Origin: Apostichopus leukothele
Taxonomy: Eukaryota; Echinodermata; Holothuroidea; Aspidochirotida; Stichopodidae
Reading direction: 5' to 3'
NCBI GenBank assembly: GCA_010014835.2
Contig: JAAAKB020000017.1
Location: 1 to 27,387 of the forward strand
Length of the DNA stretch: 27,387 bases
The notes below the pieces were generated by a model. That model was not told the DNA's origin, made no database searches, and worked only from the letters and a program-made list of their open reading frames with translations. The translations under genes were made by a program, and so were the position numbers. Positions 12,501 to 21,187 of the stretch are shown here, piece by piece (the first letter of the stretch is position 1; each line of letters begins with the position of its first letter).

Positions 12501-15500
12501 TTGGCATGTGATTTGTTGATAACAAGTACAAGCCCCACAATGTTTCTGGTGAGGTCAAATGTTAGTTGGGGTCAGCAGAGGTCAAATATTAAAACCATGA
12601 AAGCATTGCATCTCAAGGATGGTAACAAGTTGCCATTCTTTGACGGAGGTCAAAAGTCACTTCCAACACAAAATTGCATAAGTTACTTGGTGGATCTGCC
12701 AAAAAGAAAAATAAAGTTACCAACGGCAACTGGTGACTTTTGTACACCTTCCAACATTTTATCTGCATTGCTACATTATAAGAGTAAAACTAGTGCTGGT
12801 TTTACGAGGGAATTCCTTCATGGGTAACATTTTTCACTCCTATTGCTATCAAGAATAACACATCTTCAGAAGTTGGCAAACAAACTTAAATAACCTGCCC
12901 TGGCATGTATTCTTTCCCCAAATTCCTGGTATGTGTGGAGGTTGTAAAAGTGTTGATTCCAGTCATGTGTTTGGTAATGCTCCAGTAAATTGGTTATCAA
13001 CAAGCTGTTTATGTGTCTATTGTTATCATGGTATGCGGCACATGCCTGCCTTCTGTATTGCATTCTCTATCCTCCATTTTACCCAAGCCTTTCCATCCAT
13101 ACCCCTTGTCTCATTTAGTGTAATCCGTCTGTTTTTATCACCCTCCCAAGGTCAAACTTGTTTGCCTGGCTTAAAAATATTTCCACATAAATTATTGGCT
13201 CTTCTTTATATGCCTTATATATAGCTACATTTTATTTTTCCATCCGTGTTTGTTATTTAATGACATTGTTTTGAAGTCGCATCTGTTCCATGCATGTCAA
13301 CGTTACCGCACAGCACAGTAACCATGACGGCAAAATAGAACAAACAAAGTCGTTGCCATCTGGCTATTGCCTGGTTTAAATATTTGAGATGTTAAACGTT
13401 TTTCATTCAAAATAAAAATGTGCAACCAAAGTTTTCAAACAGTACAAAGAACGATTCACCAAGCTGTTTGTGTCAAATTTCCAATAATTTGTCAGTTTTT
13501 CTACATTTTTCTACAATTTAGGACATGGAACTCAATATTCTTATGTCATTGGTTTACCAAAAATTTAAAATATTAAATGCTTTCGTATGTCGTATCTGTA
13601 GTTTTACCAGTAGAATATATGTTCTTTGATATGGTCAACGTTCTGCATGCTGTATTCTATGATGCCTGAATAGCTAAATACTGCTAAAAGGCACAGGCTT
13701 GTTAAGTGCTATGATTGTTGTGTCAGACATGCCTGGTCTATCTTTCAAATGATTGGGTCATTCTATAAATATTTCAGGGGGGGGGGGGGATTGTCCATCT
13801 TTTGAAACACATATGATCATGGTCAAACACAGACCTCAATTAGTTTTGACCATTCATAATAGGTTGATAAAAATTAGTCTCTCTGTGATGGACTCTCTGT
13901 TATACTCAAACCTGATTCACAGAGTAATGGGGACATAACTTTAAACTAGAACATCACCCAAACAGAACAAGATATTTCTTATGCGTTTGGGGGAGTATTC
14001 ATGAAGATCACTGTCATATAAGATATAAAGATAATGGGTTGGGTTTTTGTCCCCTTTAAGTATGTGTTTGTCTCTTCCCTATTTGATAATAGCATATTGC
14101 CAACTGGTTTATTGTGCAACAGGGTCCAAAACTTGCTTTGGAGTATTATATACCCTACTAGGTCACATCTGGGCTGCTGCTGTCACATCAGATTATTAAA
14201 TATTGATAGAACAGGAATATGTTGAGTAATCTGAGATATGTGTAGTCAACGAATAATTTATCAGGTATGGTAGTGCAACGAAAAAATTGACAAAATTGCT
14301 CCACGTTTGCAGAGACGTACACCAGGGTTTTGTGTACCAAACCCATGGTATCTGAAAAATGAACAATAGAGTACAAGGACCTCAGCAAACTATAAATATT
14401 ACCAAATCATATGAACCAACAAATTTTGTTTTTTATTTGTTTTGTTTTTGCCTTAGTTTTCTCATTCATACCCATGATGTTTTCATTTCATCCATGAAAT
14501 GAAAGAACGTTCATCAATATTTTTGCTGTTGACATTAACCTCCCTTTTTTTCTTCTTTGTTTCCGTTACTCTTTCAGTAGCTCATTTGAAAGAATATCAG
14601 ACATCAACTTTTCGATATCTGCAAATCAAGATAATGTAAGTTACTCCGCTTGTTAATTTTTGTATTTATTTTTTTGGGGGGGGGGTGGGGTTTGCTTCAT
14701 CTTCTTACGGTATTTTGGTTGGTTGTTGCTCGTGAGTTAGGCACTGTGTCAAAAGTAGGGGGCTGCAGCCAGGCTGCATAGGACATAACCTTTTGTGCTA
14801 GGCAGTTTGAAACAGGCAATGCAGCTTCAGAAAATAAATAACCTCTATTATGCAAATATTGATTCAGCCTCGCTGCAGGGGATTTTGCAGCTGCTGCAGC
14901 TTTTGTTTTTGACGCAATGCCTTATAATGATTGGCAAGAGAGAATAAAGATATAATGGACTTTGAGATCATCTCCGGCAAAGTTATCAGGGACTGTACAG
15001 AGAAATGGAAATGAAGCATCTTTTGAATTGACCAAAAATTCAGTGAAGACTTGTCTTGCTCCGTTTATATATGTCACCCTGTAAACTTGTGAAAAGAATA
15101 AGATTATCACAATGTTATGAATGACTTGCCAAAATTTGAAGTACACTCCAGAAACTAGCCAAGAACTAAGTTGGTTGTAAGGATTCATGAAATTTTGTGG
15201 CGACGATTTTTAGAATATCGAAAATCATTTTTTGTCACCGTACATTCCCTTGTAAATGGTAAAGTGATATGAACCATTAACTGGTTGATATGTAGGATAT
15301 GATTAATTTGAACCTAGTAAAAACAAAAAAGGAAGAAAAAAGAGTAAATTCTGCAGTTTGATCGATGTTTAAAGTTTTTTTTTACTTTTTTTCGAACAGC
15401 CAAATTCGGCTTTATTTGAAGCATGCTGCAATGAGAAGATAAATTCCTTCCAGTACACCAACAGTGATGATGAAGATATGTGGGAAGAAAAGGAATTTGC

Positions 15501-15524
15501 ATTCTCTGGAGAAACTAAACAGAG
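285..15524 (+). CDS. PPP6R3: Protein phosphatase 6 regulatory subunit (SAPS domain), partial gene of 12 exons
   Basis: Regulatory subunit of the PP6 phosphatase holoenzyme. In this family the SAPS domain binds the catalytic subunit PPP6C and directs it to substrates in the cytoplasm and nucleus. Exons seen: 285-536, 1045-1223, 2058-2171, 4212-4338, 4660-4812, 5443-5574, 7001-7181, 7689-7777, 8410-8499, 10288-10385, 14578-14635, 15400-15524. They total 1598 bases, 532 codons plus 2 bases, with every junction in phase and GT...AG throughout. Family signatures in order are [85 protein letters not shown] and NSALFEACC. Order and spacing match my memory of human PPP6R3. The N-terminal part (about 100 residues) precedes the window. 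The C-terminal tail, usually 200 or more residues, is missing beyond a 100-N gap. Vertebrates have three paralogues, so the symbol means an ancestral PPP6R1/2/3-type gene rather than strict orthology. Confidence 0.95.
972..991 (+). repeat. (TTTG)n microsatellite
   Basis: About five copies of TTTG lie in the first complete intron, about 55 bases before the acceptor of exon B, followed by a T-rich tract. Confidence 0.85.
1045..1223 (+). CDS. PPP6R3: PPP6R exon B (SAPS domain)
   Basis: The exon enters in phase 0 after TTTTCATCTCACAG and leaves with two spare bases (AT) before GTAAGT at 1224. It encodes [17 protein letters not shown], then [18 protein letters not shown], and ends near NDPLLTTIE. 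The WLNE...I.RLV and NA.QSLC.I.RL.R patterns correspond to the human sequence directly after the LRLLTCIE block. The split codon is completed to ATG (Met) by the first base of the next exon. Confidence 0.95.
2058..2171 (+). CDS. PPP6R3: PPP6R exon C (SAPS domain)
   Basis: The exon starts after TCTCTCTTCCAG, completes the split Met codon with one G, and leaves with AG before GTAAAC. The product is [19 protein letters not shown] followed by [18 protein letters not shown]. This aligns with the human segment around IIEQLLSNIF, ESAIV..IQILLTLLE. The exon end coincides with the point where vertebrate SAPS proteins have a variable loop. Confidence 0.94.
2172..4211 (+). other. PPP6R intron C-D (2.0 kb), noncoding
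   Basis: Apart from the minisatellite in its middle, this intron is AT-rich and shows no coding signal. The short open frames on both strands (for example 2369-2677 minus and 3148-3411 minus) have low-complexity or repeat-derived translations. Confidence 0.7.
2962..3580 (+). repeat. Degenerate minisatellite, unit about 30-35 bases
   Basis: About twenty diverged copies of a unit like GATTGATCTGATATGCTTCC occur head to tail through much of intron 2172-4211. A younger higher-order copy is clear. The block near 3361-3440 (TGATCTGATCAGTTAC, then GGAGGATCCATCTGGT, TTGCAGGGTTTGAT) recurs 130 bases later at about 3491-3570 with few changes. Spacing and sequence of units vary, so this is an old tandem array with one recent duplication. 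Confidence 0.85.
4212..4338 (+). CDS. PPP6R3: PPP6R exon D (SAPS domain, variable loop and LHQLLQEPP helix)
   Basis: The acceptor TTTGTTTCCCAG ends at 4211. The leading C completes an AGC Ser codon split from the previous exon. The product reads [20 protein letters not shown], then [23 protein letters not shown]. The second half matches the human region ending FHELLLEPP. The first half is the divergent loop and is shorter than in human. The donor is GTCAGT at 4339, weaker than the neighbouring GTAAGT sites but in the right phase. Confidence 0.92.
4660..4812 (+). CDS. PPP6R3: PPP6R exon E (SAPS domain)
   Basis: The exon has 51 codons, phase 0 to 0, after the acceptor CTTTCTTTAG, with donor GTGAGT at 4813. 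It encodes [20 protein letters not shown], then [20 protein letters not shown] and [11 protein letters not shown]. It corresponds to the human segment [23 protein letters not shown]. The conserved LISSLL.TN core and the position of the E..PP.G motif leave little doubt. Confidence 0.95.
5443..5574 (+). CDS. PPP6R3: PPP6R exon F (SAPS domain)
   Basis: The exon has 44 codons, phase 0 to 0, between CAATTCTTTGTAG and GTACGT at 5575. It encodes [20 protein letters not shown], then an acidic linker with AAETEEEGK, and ends HPLLVH. The human counterpart reads FFKYTWNNFLHTQVE followed by an acidic variable stretch and LLLKH, so both the conserved core and the loop position agree. Confidence 0.95.
5785..5919 (+). 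other. Possible phase-compatible cassette exon between exons F and G
   Basis: A GC-richer block stands out inside the 1.4-kb intron. From the acceptor-like GGCAG at 5784 to the donor-like AAGGTAACT at 5920 it is 135 bases, open in phase 0, which is the phase of both flanking exons. It would encode about 45 residues (starting [10 protein letters not shown], ending GQALELENK). No other SAPS protein I know has an insert here and the acceptor lacks a pyrimidine tract, so a repeat-derived fragment or chance is more likely than a real exon. Confidence 0.15.
5985..6368 (+). mobile_element. tRNA-derived SINE with conserved central domain
   Basis: The 5' head carries a pol III A box (TGGTCAAGTGATTAAGG, 5990-6006) and a B box (GGTTTGAGTCC, 6034-6044) at tRNA-like spacing. 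It is followed by the central-domain words CCTTGGGCAAGGCACTTA (6067-6084) and CCCAGGTGTATAAATGGG (6107-6124), which recur in SINEs of sea urchins and other invertebrate deuterostomes. The 3' end is a short-period tail, TTTAACTTTAACTG. It is inserted in a PPP6R intron in the sense direction and looks close to full length. The exact family name and target-site duplication could not be fixed by eye. Confidence 0.8.
6937..6960 (+). repeat. (TG)n microsatellite before exon G
   Basis: About 11-12 TG units lie 40 bases before the acceptor of the exon at 7001. They are followed by a (CT)n tract that merges into the polypyrimidine tract. A separate short (AC)n run occurs at about 6660-6672. Confidence 0.95.
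7001..7181 (+). CDS. PPP6R3: PPP6R exon G ([11 protein letters not shown] signature)
   Basis: The acceptor is a strong CT-rich tract ending TCTGCAG at 7000. The exon has 60 codons plus one base and donor GTTAGA at 7182. It encodes [19 protein letters not shown], a Gln/Gly-rich turn, then [15 protein letters not shown] and [31 protein letters not shown] is almost invariant in the SAPS family and is the strongest single identifier here. A (TG)n run lies about 40 bases before the exon. A decayed copy of its last third lies 138 bases after it (see 7319-7382). Confidence 0.97.
7319..7382 (+). pseudogene. Decayed partial duplicate of PPP6R exon G
   Basis: Bases 7319-7382 repeat the last third of the upstream exon and its donor (7115-7183). 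About 57 of 64 aligned positions are identical, with a 5-base deletion (AAGTC missing). The shared core TGCCTGACACATGAAT and GGAGAAAGGCTGT is easy to see. The copy still ends AAAG|GTGAAA, donor-like, but lacks the [11 protein letters not shown] half. From the only adjacent acceptor-like AG (7318-7319) the frame hits TGA after three codons. It is an intronic relic, not a usable exon. Confidence 0.85.
7689..7777 (+). CDS. PPP6R3: PPP6R exon H (end of SAPS domain)
   Basis: The exon follows TTTATTTTGGTAG. Its first two bases complete a GAA Glu codon split from the previous exon, and it leaves in phase 0 before GTTTGT at 7778. The product [20 protein letters not shown] is followed by [10 protein letters not shown]. 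It matches the human stretch [28 protein letters not shown], including the NKRN.VD motif at the end of the SAPS core. Confidence 0.94.
7778..8409 (+). other. PPP6R intron H-I, noncoding
   Basis: AT-rich intron with no recognised element. Its 3' end lacks a clear polypyrimidine tract next to the acceptor. Confidence 0.7.
8410..8499 (+). CDS. PPP6R3: PPP6R exon I (HSSSDDE acidic motif)
   Basis: The exon has 30 codons, phase 0 to 0, encoding [20 protein letters not shown], then [10 protein letters not shown], with donor GTACGT at 8500. HSSSDDE is diagnostic of the family. The run of Ser followed by acidic residues fits a casein kinase 2-type site, which is an inference from the motif. The acceptor CACATCGTTAAG at 8409 lacks a good pyrimidine tract, so the exact first codon is slightly less certain than for the other exons. 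The only nearby alternative AG (CCAACAG at 8340) runs into a TAA stop. Confidence 0.88.
9160..9187 (+). repeat. 28-base dispersed repeat, copy 1
   Basis: The motif GCGGTGTCGTTGACC, then (G/C)CAAGGGCACATT, occurs here and again at 9908-9935 with 27 of 28 bases identical. Similarity fades at both edges. It is probably the conserved core of an old interspersed repeat. Confidence 0.7.
9908..9935 (+). repeat. 28-base dispersed repeat, copy 2
   Basis: Second copy of the motif at 9160-9187, same orientation, one substitution. On the minus strand both copies can be read as CAL(A/G)VNDTA, but copy 2 reaches a stop soon after, so coding is not supported. Confidence 0.7.
10288..10385 (+). CDS. PPP6R3: PPP6R exon J ([15 protein letters not shown] motif)
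   Basis: The exon has 32 codons plus two bases, encoding [20 protein letters not shown], then [12 protein letters not shown]. The donor GTGAGT starts at 10386. The match to the human [20 protein letters not shown] block is nearly perfect. The acceptor ACCAAATCGACAG is poor in pyrimidines but is fixed by phase and homology. The 4.2-kb intron that follows is the largest in the window. Confidence 0.95.
10386..14577 (+). other. PPP6R intron J-K (4.2 kb)
   Basis: The largest intron in the window. It contains a C12 run (10637-10648), a G13 run (13777-13789), the GTAT microsatellite and AGGTCA-bearing repeat near 12400-12830, and otherwise AT-rich sequence. No open frame in it has recognisable protein similarity. 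Confidence 0.7.
12400..12830 (+). repeat. Probable interspersed repeat with AGGTCA half-sites
   Basis: A short (GTAT)n run is followed by an ordered block (CTCAAGAAGGGTAG, then CACACTTTGTACTTGGCATG, then ACAAGTACAAGC, then several GAGGTCAAA words). Its layout resembles interspersed repeats I associate with invertebrate introns. AGGTCA or GGGTCA half-sites lie at 12552, 12569, 12579 and 12647. The repeat assignment rests on style and not on a second copy inside the window. Confidence 0.4.
14578..14635 (+). CDS. PPP6R3: PPP6R exon K ([10 protein letters not shown] motif)
   Basis: A short exon of 58 bases. It follows TTACTCTTTCAG. Its leading T completes an AAT Asn codon, giving [20 protein letters not shown], and it leaves in phase 0 before GTAAGT at 14636. 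Human PPP6R3 has NVSFDRVSDINFTLN at this point. A second AG lies three bases downstream (CAGTAG); using it would drop one codon and still keep phase, a possible NAG tandem acceptor. Confidence 0.93.
14636..15399 (+). other. PPP6R intron K-L, noncoding
   Basis: AT-rich intron with a G10 run at 14676-14685 and a small cluster of GCTGCAG words (about 14760-14905) that can pair locally. No gene is seen. Confidence 0.7.
15400..15524 (+). CDS. PPP6R3: PPP6R exon L (ALFEACC motif, last exon before gap)
   Basis: The exon follows TTTTTTTCGAACAG. It has 41 codons plus AG, encoding [20 protein letters not shown], then [15 protein letters not shown] and SGETKQR, with donor GTAAGT at 15525. Human has IALFEACCKERIQQF, then an acidic DEEDIWEEK stretch, then a Ser-rich segment. 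The downstream exon that should complete the split codon was not found; an assembly gap starts 21 bases later. Confidence 0.95.
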
Positions 15525-15545
15525 GTAAGTGGATTTGGTGCAGTC

Positions 15546-15645
15546 NNNNNNNNNNNNNNNNNNNNNNNNNNNNNNNNNNNNNNNNNNNNNNNNNNNNNNN
15601 NNNNNNNNNNNNNNNNNNNNNNNNNNNNNNNNNNNNNNNNNNNNN
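15546..15645. other. Assembly gap (exactly 100 N)
   Basis: One hundred consecutive N, a length commonly used for a scaffold join of unknown size. It begins 21 bases after the donor of the last PPP6R exon seen. Direct repeats of ATTCATATTG flank its right side (15700-15777), which may have hindered assembly. Confidence 1.
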
Positions 15646-15698
15646 ATTTTTATATTGGTTGGCAAATACCTGGTATTACCAGTAGTAGCACTGTGATC

Positions 15699-15777
15699 TA
15701 TTCATATTGTATTCATATTGTAGAAGACTATGTACTACAAGGGTTGTGCACAGAAATGGTATTCATATTGTAGAAGA
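15699..15777 (+). repeat. Short direct repeats next to the gap
   Basis: The word ATTCATATTGT occurs three times, the last two extended by AGAAGA (copies at about 15700, 15711 and 15760). They lie close to the assembly gap. Confidence 0.75.
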
Positions 15778-16357
15778 AAGTGCAGCAACAAACAGGTATC
15801 AATATACGTATTGAGCAAAATCGGTTTCTGCCTAAAATAACTTGTTAGAGCATTTGACAAACTACTTGCGTGAACAGGAACTCGAGAGAACCATTTGGCA
15901 GGGAACTGAGCTTGCGGTACGGTAGAACTATGCTCAAAGCTTTTAAGCAATTAGTCATAGCAAGTTGTGGGTAATTATATTATTATACACATGACTGGGG
16001 AATTAATTTGTGTCCCTTCGTTGACCCTTCGTCCGGTTAGTTCTCTGGCTATGTGCTATGATTCATGATTCATCTATGATGATAACCTGCATATGGTTTG
16101 TACACAAACAGTACAAGCAACAGGTGCAAGGCTAAGATTGTGCAGCAAGAATGTATACAGTTTGGGACTACCGGGAGTGGTAATGGTATACATGATAAAC
16201 AGTAGTAGTGGGAATATTCCCAAGTTTGCGTGGATTATATTTGCGTTGGTATTTTAATCGGATAATATGTTTACCGGGTACTCCGTTTTTTTCCGGATAT
16301 ACCGGGTATTTTCAGTTTATTGGTTTATGACAGATTTCGGTATGGGGTATGAATTAA

Positions 16358-16377
16358 ATACCAGGTATACCTGGTAT
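16358..16377. repeat. 20-base perfect palindrome
   Basis: ATACCAGGTA followed directly by its reverse complement. It sits in a stretch (16270-16480) rich in GGTAT and ATACC words. Confidence 0.9.
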
Positions 16378-17555
16378 ATCAATATACCAACGCACCCTAC
16401 TTTTGGCCAGACTGTACATATTGTAACCAGGGAGTTTCCATATACCAACTCGGCACTGCAACAGCTGGTATGGATACAGTAAATCTAGCAGATCTGAGAT
16501 CTGTGTTTGGTATTGATCCATTTCGTATCGATGATCTATCAATAGGTTTTCTACAATGTCAAGAAGAAAGTTTCATGTCTATAGGCACCACAGACTTGCA
16601 TACCAATAAGACCAAAATGCTGTGTACTGATCAAGAAATATTGTGGGCGTTTAATATGCCATCAAACTGTTCTGGATTCATGCTGCTCACCCTTGGGCGA
16701 CATAAATGTACGTGTATACTTCAGTACAGATTCAAATTCAGCATATTGTACACCTGTGTGCTATAAAGGAAAGGCACCTGCATCATATTAAAGCAACTTT
16801 TTTTGTTACATTTGGTCAATGAGTTAACCAAATCACTGAGTATCACCGTTAAATAGGCTTGCAATTGAAGACAACCTCACTAGAGGTTTCTAAGGTATAT
16901 GTTGAATATTTAATGAACAAGTTTATGTGGTCAAACCCGTAGCCAGGCCAAGGCACAGGGGGACCAAAACTTTACTGTCATTAGTTGAAACACAACTTGG
17001 GCTATCATCCAGCTAAATGAATAATACTGTTGTTGGATACAATTTAGCAGAAAGTCCATCCAAAAATTGATCAAAACTTAATTTAAAAACCTGCTTTAAG
17101 TTCATCAAGGATGCACAGTACAGTCTTGTGTTGAATAGATCTAATCGTCTTTAGTTACAGTATTCTCTATTGTCTAAGTAAAACGATAAAATTTTCTCAA
17201 AGGATCTACCAGCAAGTTTCATCAATTTTCTGCTAAACCTTATCCTAGGCCCACTACTCTCACTTCCCACAACGCTAAATTTGATACTTTGTAAAAAGTT
17301 TATTAGTTTTCGTCATAAATTCATGCAGTCAATGACTTAAATGTTGATGTGGATGTAACCACACCTTATACGACAAACACTGAAAAGCACCATCGAAAAA
17401 AAAAAAACTTTCAACGGAATAAAAGACAGACTGAGCTCGACAGGGAGTTTCCATCCATGGGCAAGGCATCTGTTTTCAATTGAAAATATTCAAAAAGACG
17501 ACAAAGAATATTCACATTGCTCGATGAAGTTTTGACGAAAAAAATCTGATCACAA

Positions 17556-17573
17556 ATGATGATGATGATGATG
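17556..17573 (+). repeat. (GAT)n microsatellite
   Basis: About six consecutive GAT units in noncoding DNA. Confidence 0.9.
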
Positions 17574-20500
17574 TTTTTCCAAAATTGATAAATTTTCAGA
17601 GAGCACTGGTACAAATTGTATAGAACACTACAGTACAGTATATATTCATTACCATGTTAATAAAAGTACAGAAAGTACTGCAGTGAAAGGCTTATAAATG
17701 CATTTCGTAAATTAATCTCATATCATTCTCCATCTTCATATTATTTTCCTGTTTCCAGTTCATAGCTGATTCAAATAGCAAAGACCACATGTATGCATAA
17801 TAAGCACAGGATGGTCAAAGTTTATATCCATTTCAACTATGAAAATTCTATTTTCTCTTTGCCTTTCCTCCCTCCCCCCCCCCCCCCACACCTTATTTTC
17901 CTTTGAATACCTTATTCGCATTGTAAAACTCATTCTTGATTTCAGAGACATAGTACTAACTTATACTGTAATCAATGTTTGTAACTTCAACACATAACAC
18001 ATGCTACACACTTAACATACAGTACACTACAGTATATCTAACGTGTAAACACTTGCTTCAAAACGATTGGCAGAACCCATCTGTATCTGCTTCCCCAAAG
18101 ATTCAAATTTGTTGGCTCTAATGCTTTCCCTACCACAGACTACACCAAAGTAAATATTGGCAGTCAATACTGGTTAAGGCAGGAGAGATTTTGTTTTTGT
18201 TGTAGAGGTTCAATAAATTTATTACTGGGCTAGGACAACAGGTGTTGAAATTCCAGAAATGGGAACAGCTGTGGCCATATTGAAGCAATCAGAGATGACT
18301 TAGCCAGACACCCAGGCGTTTCTTTAGTTCACTAGTGGGAATTTAATTTAAAATCTATGAGAATAACTACAAAACAGAGAGTCTTGAGCTGTTACCAAAA
18401 TGGGATCTACTATAGATTTAATTGGTATTTTTTTTTTTATCATATCCTATATTTTAGCCCTAAATTGTTACAACTTCAAAATAAATACTGATGTGGTTGC
18501 TGTATAGTTGCAATTGATTAAATTATCTACGGGCGTCTTCAAACTGTACATGTACACGCATGAGTGACTTAGCGCTCGGCTTTAATTAATACTAACAATT
18601 TTGTTTTGTTTTGTTGATTGTTATATAATGGTACTTCTAACCACAAGTTCTGTGAATATGCCAACACTGTTTTAAATTAAAGAGCTGTACACCTGTTTAC
18701 AATATAGTGCTTTGAGTTGCCCATTATCCTGGCCAAATACTACAAATTCGAGAAGACTATTAGCAACTTTTAGCATTTGAAAATTGGTGGCCAATGTTTT
18801 GAGGCCACTGTTAAGGCCACACCATGATGACAGAACCTTCCCTAACTTCTGTAGTGCTAATTTGAAAAGCTCAGATTTAACTTCACGCACAACTAAGCAA
18901 TTTCAAAATGGCCAAGCACTTGACCATCTAATTATCCGGGGCATTTTAGTCCCTCTACCAGAAACCACAAGAATAATACATCATTGGTCCACTGGAGATA
19001 GTAACAATCACTATCTTCACCCCTTTCAAGATATCTAAATAGATCCTGTGGCACCATAATTACATGCAATGACTTCCCTAACTTACTGAATTTACTACTA
19101 ATTCAATGGTTCAAAAGAAAGCTCTTTTTGAAAACTGCTTTATGGCTTACAGATTATCTTCATTCAGATTTGCACTGATTGTAAGAGTAGGATTTTCAAG
19201 AATCAAGATTTTGGAAAGAAGGCTTAACTATTCTTGAGGAGTCTTCAAACTAGCCCTTCAGAATCTTTCAGACTGCTACTTTCAGTTTGCTTAGTGGGTG
19301 TTTCAATTTGCACTGTAGAAAGGAGGTGTTTGTTATTTGGGCTGTCTGCGAGTAAGATTCTGCTTTTAGGACAGTTGCTATAGCATCGTACTCTGGTCCG
19401 TGAACAAGATAAATGCAGTCCACAAGAGACACAACAGGTAAAGTATATATACACATACCCATACATATGGATACAATATTTAGCTAATCGGATTTCATGA
19501 GACTTTGCATCTTTAGAATAATGGACAACAAGGTTTTAGCTAGTCTCAAGATCTTGATTTGCATTCCTAAAAGTCAAGCCGATTTCTAAGGAATCTATTA
19601 GGATTTTAGACCCTCTTCATAACTTCAAACTTGTTCAAAATTGGCTGAGGACTTAATGTAAAATGCTCCAATAAAGATTTAGTCATGAAGTCTATCAAGG
19701 GGATTAAGGACTTAACCCCTGTGACGGTTCTGTTTACTCGTTTGACCTCCCCCCCCCCTCCCCTACCCTCTCAGCACCATCAGCTTGGTCATGAAGTAGA
19801 CTGCATCACATGTCACAGTGATCCCAAGATCTTTCTTTCTACTACTATATGAATGTAGTGAAGACTATGTGAAGTAACAACCACACCCATCTTTTTGGAA
19901 ATTTTGGCTCATAAATCTATCCCAATATCTCATAGTAATAAAGTTGGCAGTTTGCCAAAACTTTGCATTTAAATAACTTTCTGTTTTCTGACTTTGTCCT
20001 GAGTGATATTTAGTACACACAGCAATATTTACATTTAAACAGAATTTGCCTCTTAACCATATGTGAACATATGATATTTGTACTAAACAGTACTGTATTA
20101 ACTTTGAACAGTGAATATAATACAAGAATTTACAGTTGTTGTACGTACAGTGCATACATGTTAGTAGGATAGCATGAATTTTACCTTCCATAAAATACAA
20201 TTTTAATACGATTTGCAGGACCGTACTATTGTACATTATGTTTCATTTGTACTTTATTAATATTATACGGGTCGATACCAGATAACTGGCTCTTTGAATT
20301 TGGCAAACTTATGTAATTGAAGTACAAAGGCCATTCTGTATGATGAAGGAAATCATGCCATCAGAACATTCTGTATGATTATCTGTAAGATTAATCAAAA
20401 GCTCCACGTCAGCTATCACAAAACCACTCAAATTCTGTCTGGAGTTTTTACTGCTGTTCATTCAAGGCTACGTAGTAAGTTAGATATATCTATGTATATT

Positions 20501-21187
20501 GTACAGTTCACTGGGATGATGCCTGATAATTATTAAAACAGAACTGTCTGTTAAACCTTGGATCATTTGAATGTCTTCCTGGAAGCGTGCAATATGTTTT
20601 TCTTTTCATAGCCAGAGAACCTTAGGTACCGGAACATTACAGCAATTTATCCCCAAAACATTCTTGATGTTTAATTTAAAAAAATAGGTCTGCCATCCTA
20701 TATTGCAAGAACAGACTTCACAGTTTTACATTAAACTACTTGGTATCCACATCACATTTATATCACATTCTCAGTGATGTTGCAGAGAGGTGGGTGGAAT
20801 GAGAAAAATCCCTCACCGACTTTTTCCCTCCTAGACTTTCCTACTTCCTCCTCAAAGGTTTTAGTCACCACAATTTGCTCAATGAAAATGTTCCTATTCT
20901 TTCTGTACAAGAAATACTACTGTACCAGTCTGGATTATTTCCCCTCCACGTACCCCTCCCCCTCATATCATCCCCAACTAAAAGTTAAAACTTGCAGCTG
21001 CCTGAAGGCTAGACTGGGCATCAGATATATTTATAATACATTTATATACAATTTTACACAGAATAACCAGATTCAAAGCACAAGGGGTGCAGTGCACTCT
21101 GTACAATCATAACACTTGGGTAATACACCCTCAATGACAGTTATACAAAGCCAATTTATACGCATTAACACACTAGTAGAATCACTG

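Larger units (their letters stand above)
15646..21170. other. AT-rich noncoding stretch right of the gap
   Basis: No exon with a recognisable protein was found on either strand in about 5.5 kb. The stretch holds a 20-base perfect palindrome (16358-16377), a (GAT)n run (about 17556-17573), C-runs at 17874-17887 and 19749-19758, and frequent TACAGTA/TACTGTA words. The open frames at 16470-16766, 18784-19038 and 19865-20236 show no domain and no convincing splice context. It could be intron or 3' region of either flanking gene. Confidence 0.6.

Noticed and set aside
16470-16766. 98-codon plus-strand open frame as a PPP6R C-terminal exon
   Set aside because: The translation lacks the Ser/acid-rich composition of PPP6R tails, and no acceptor in the required phase was seen.
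18672-19038. Overlapping open frames on both strands (72 and 84 codons)
   Set aside because: No domain similarity, no splice borders, and composition like the surrounding noncoding DNA.
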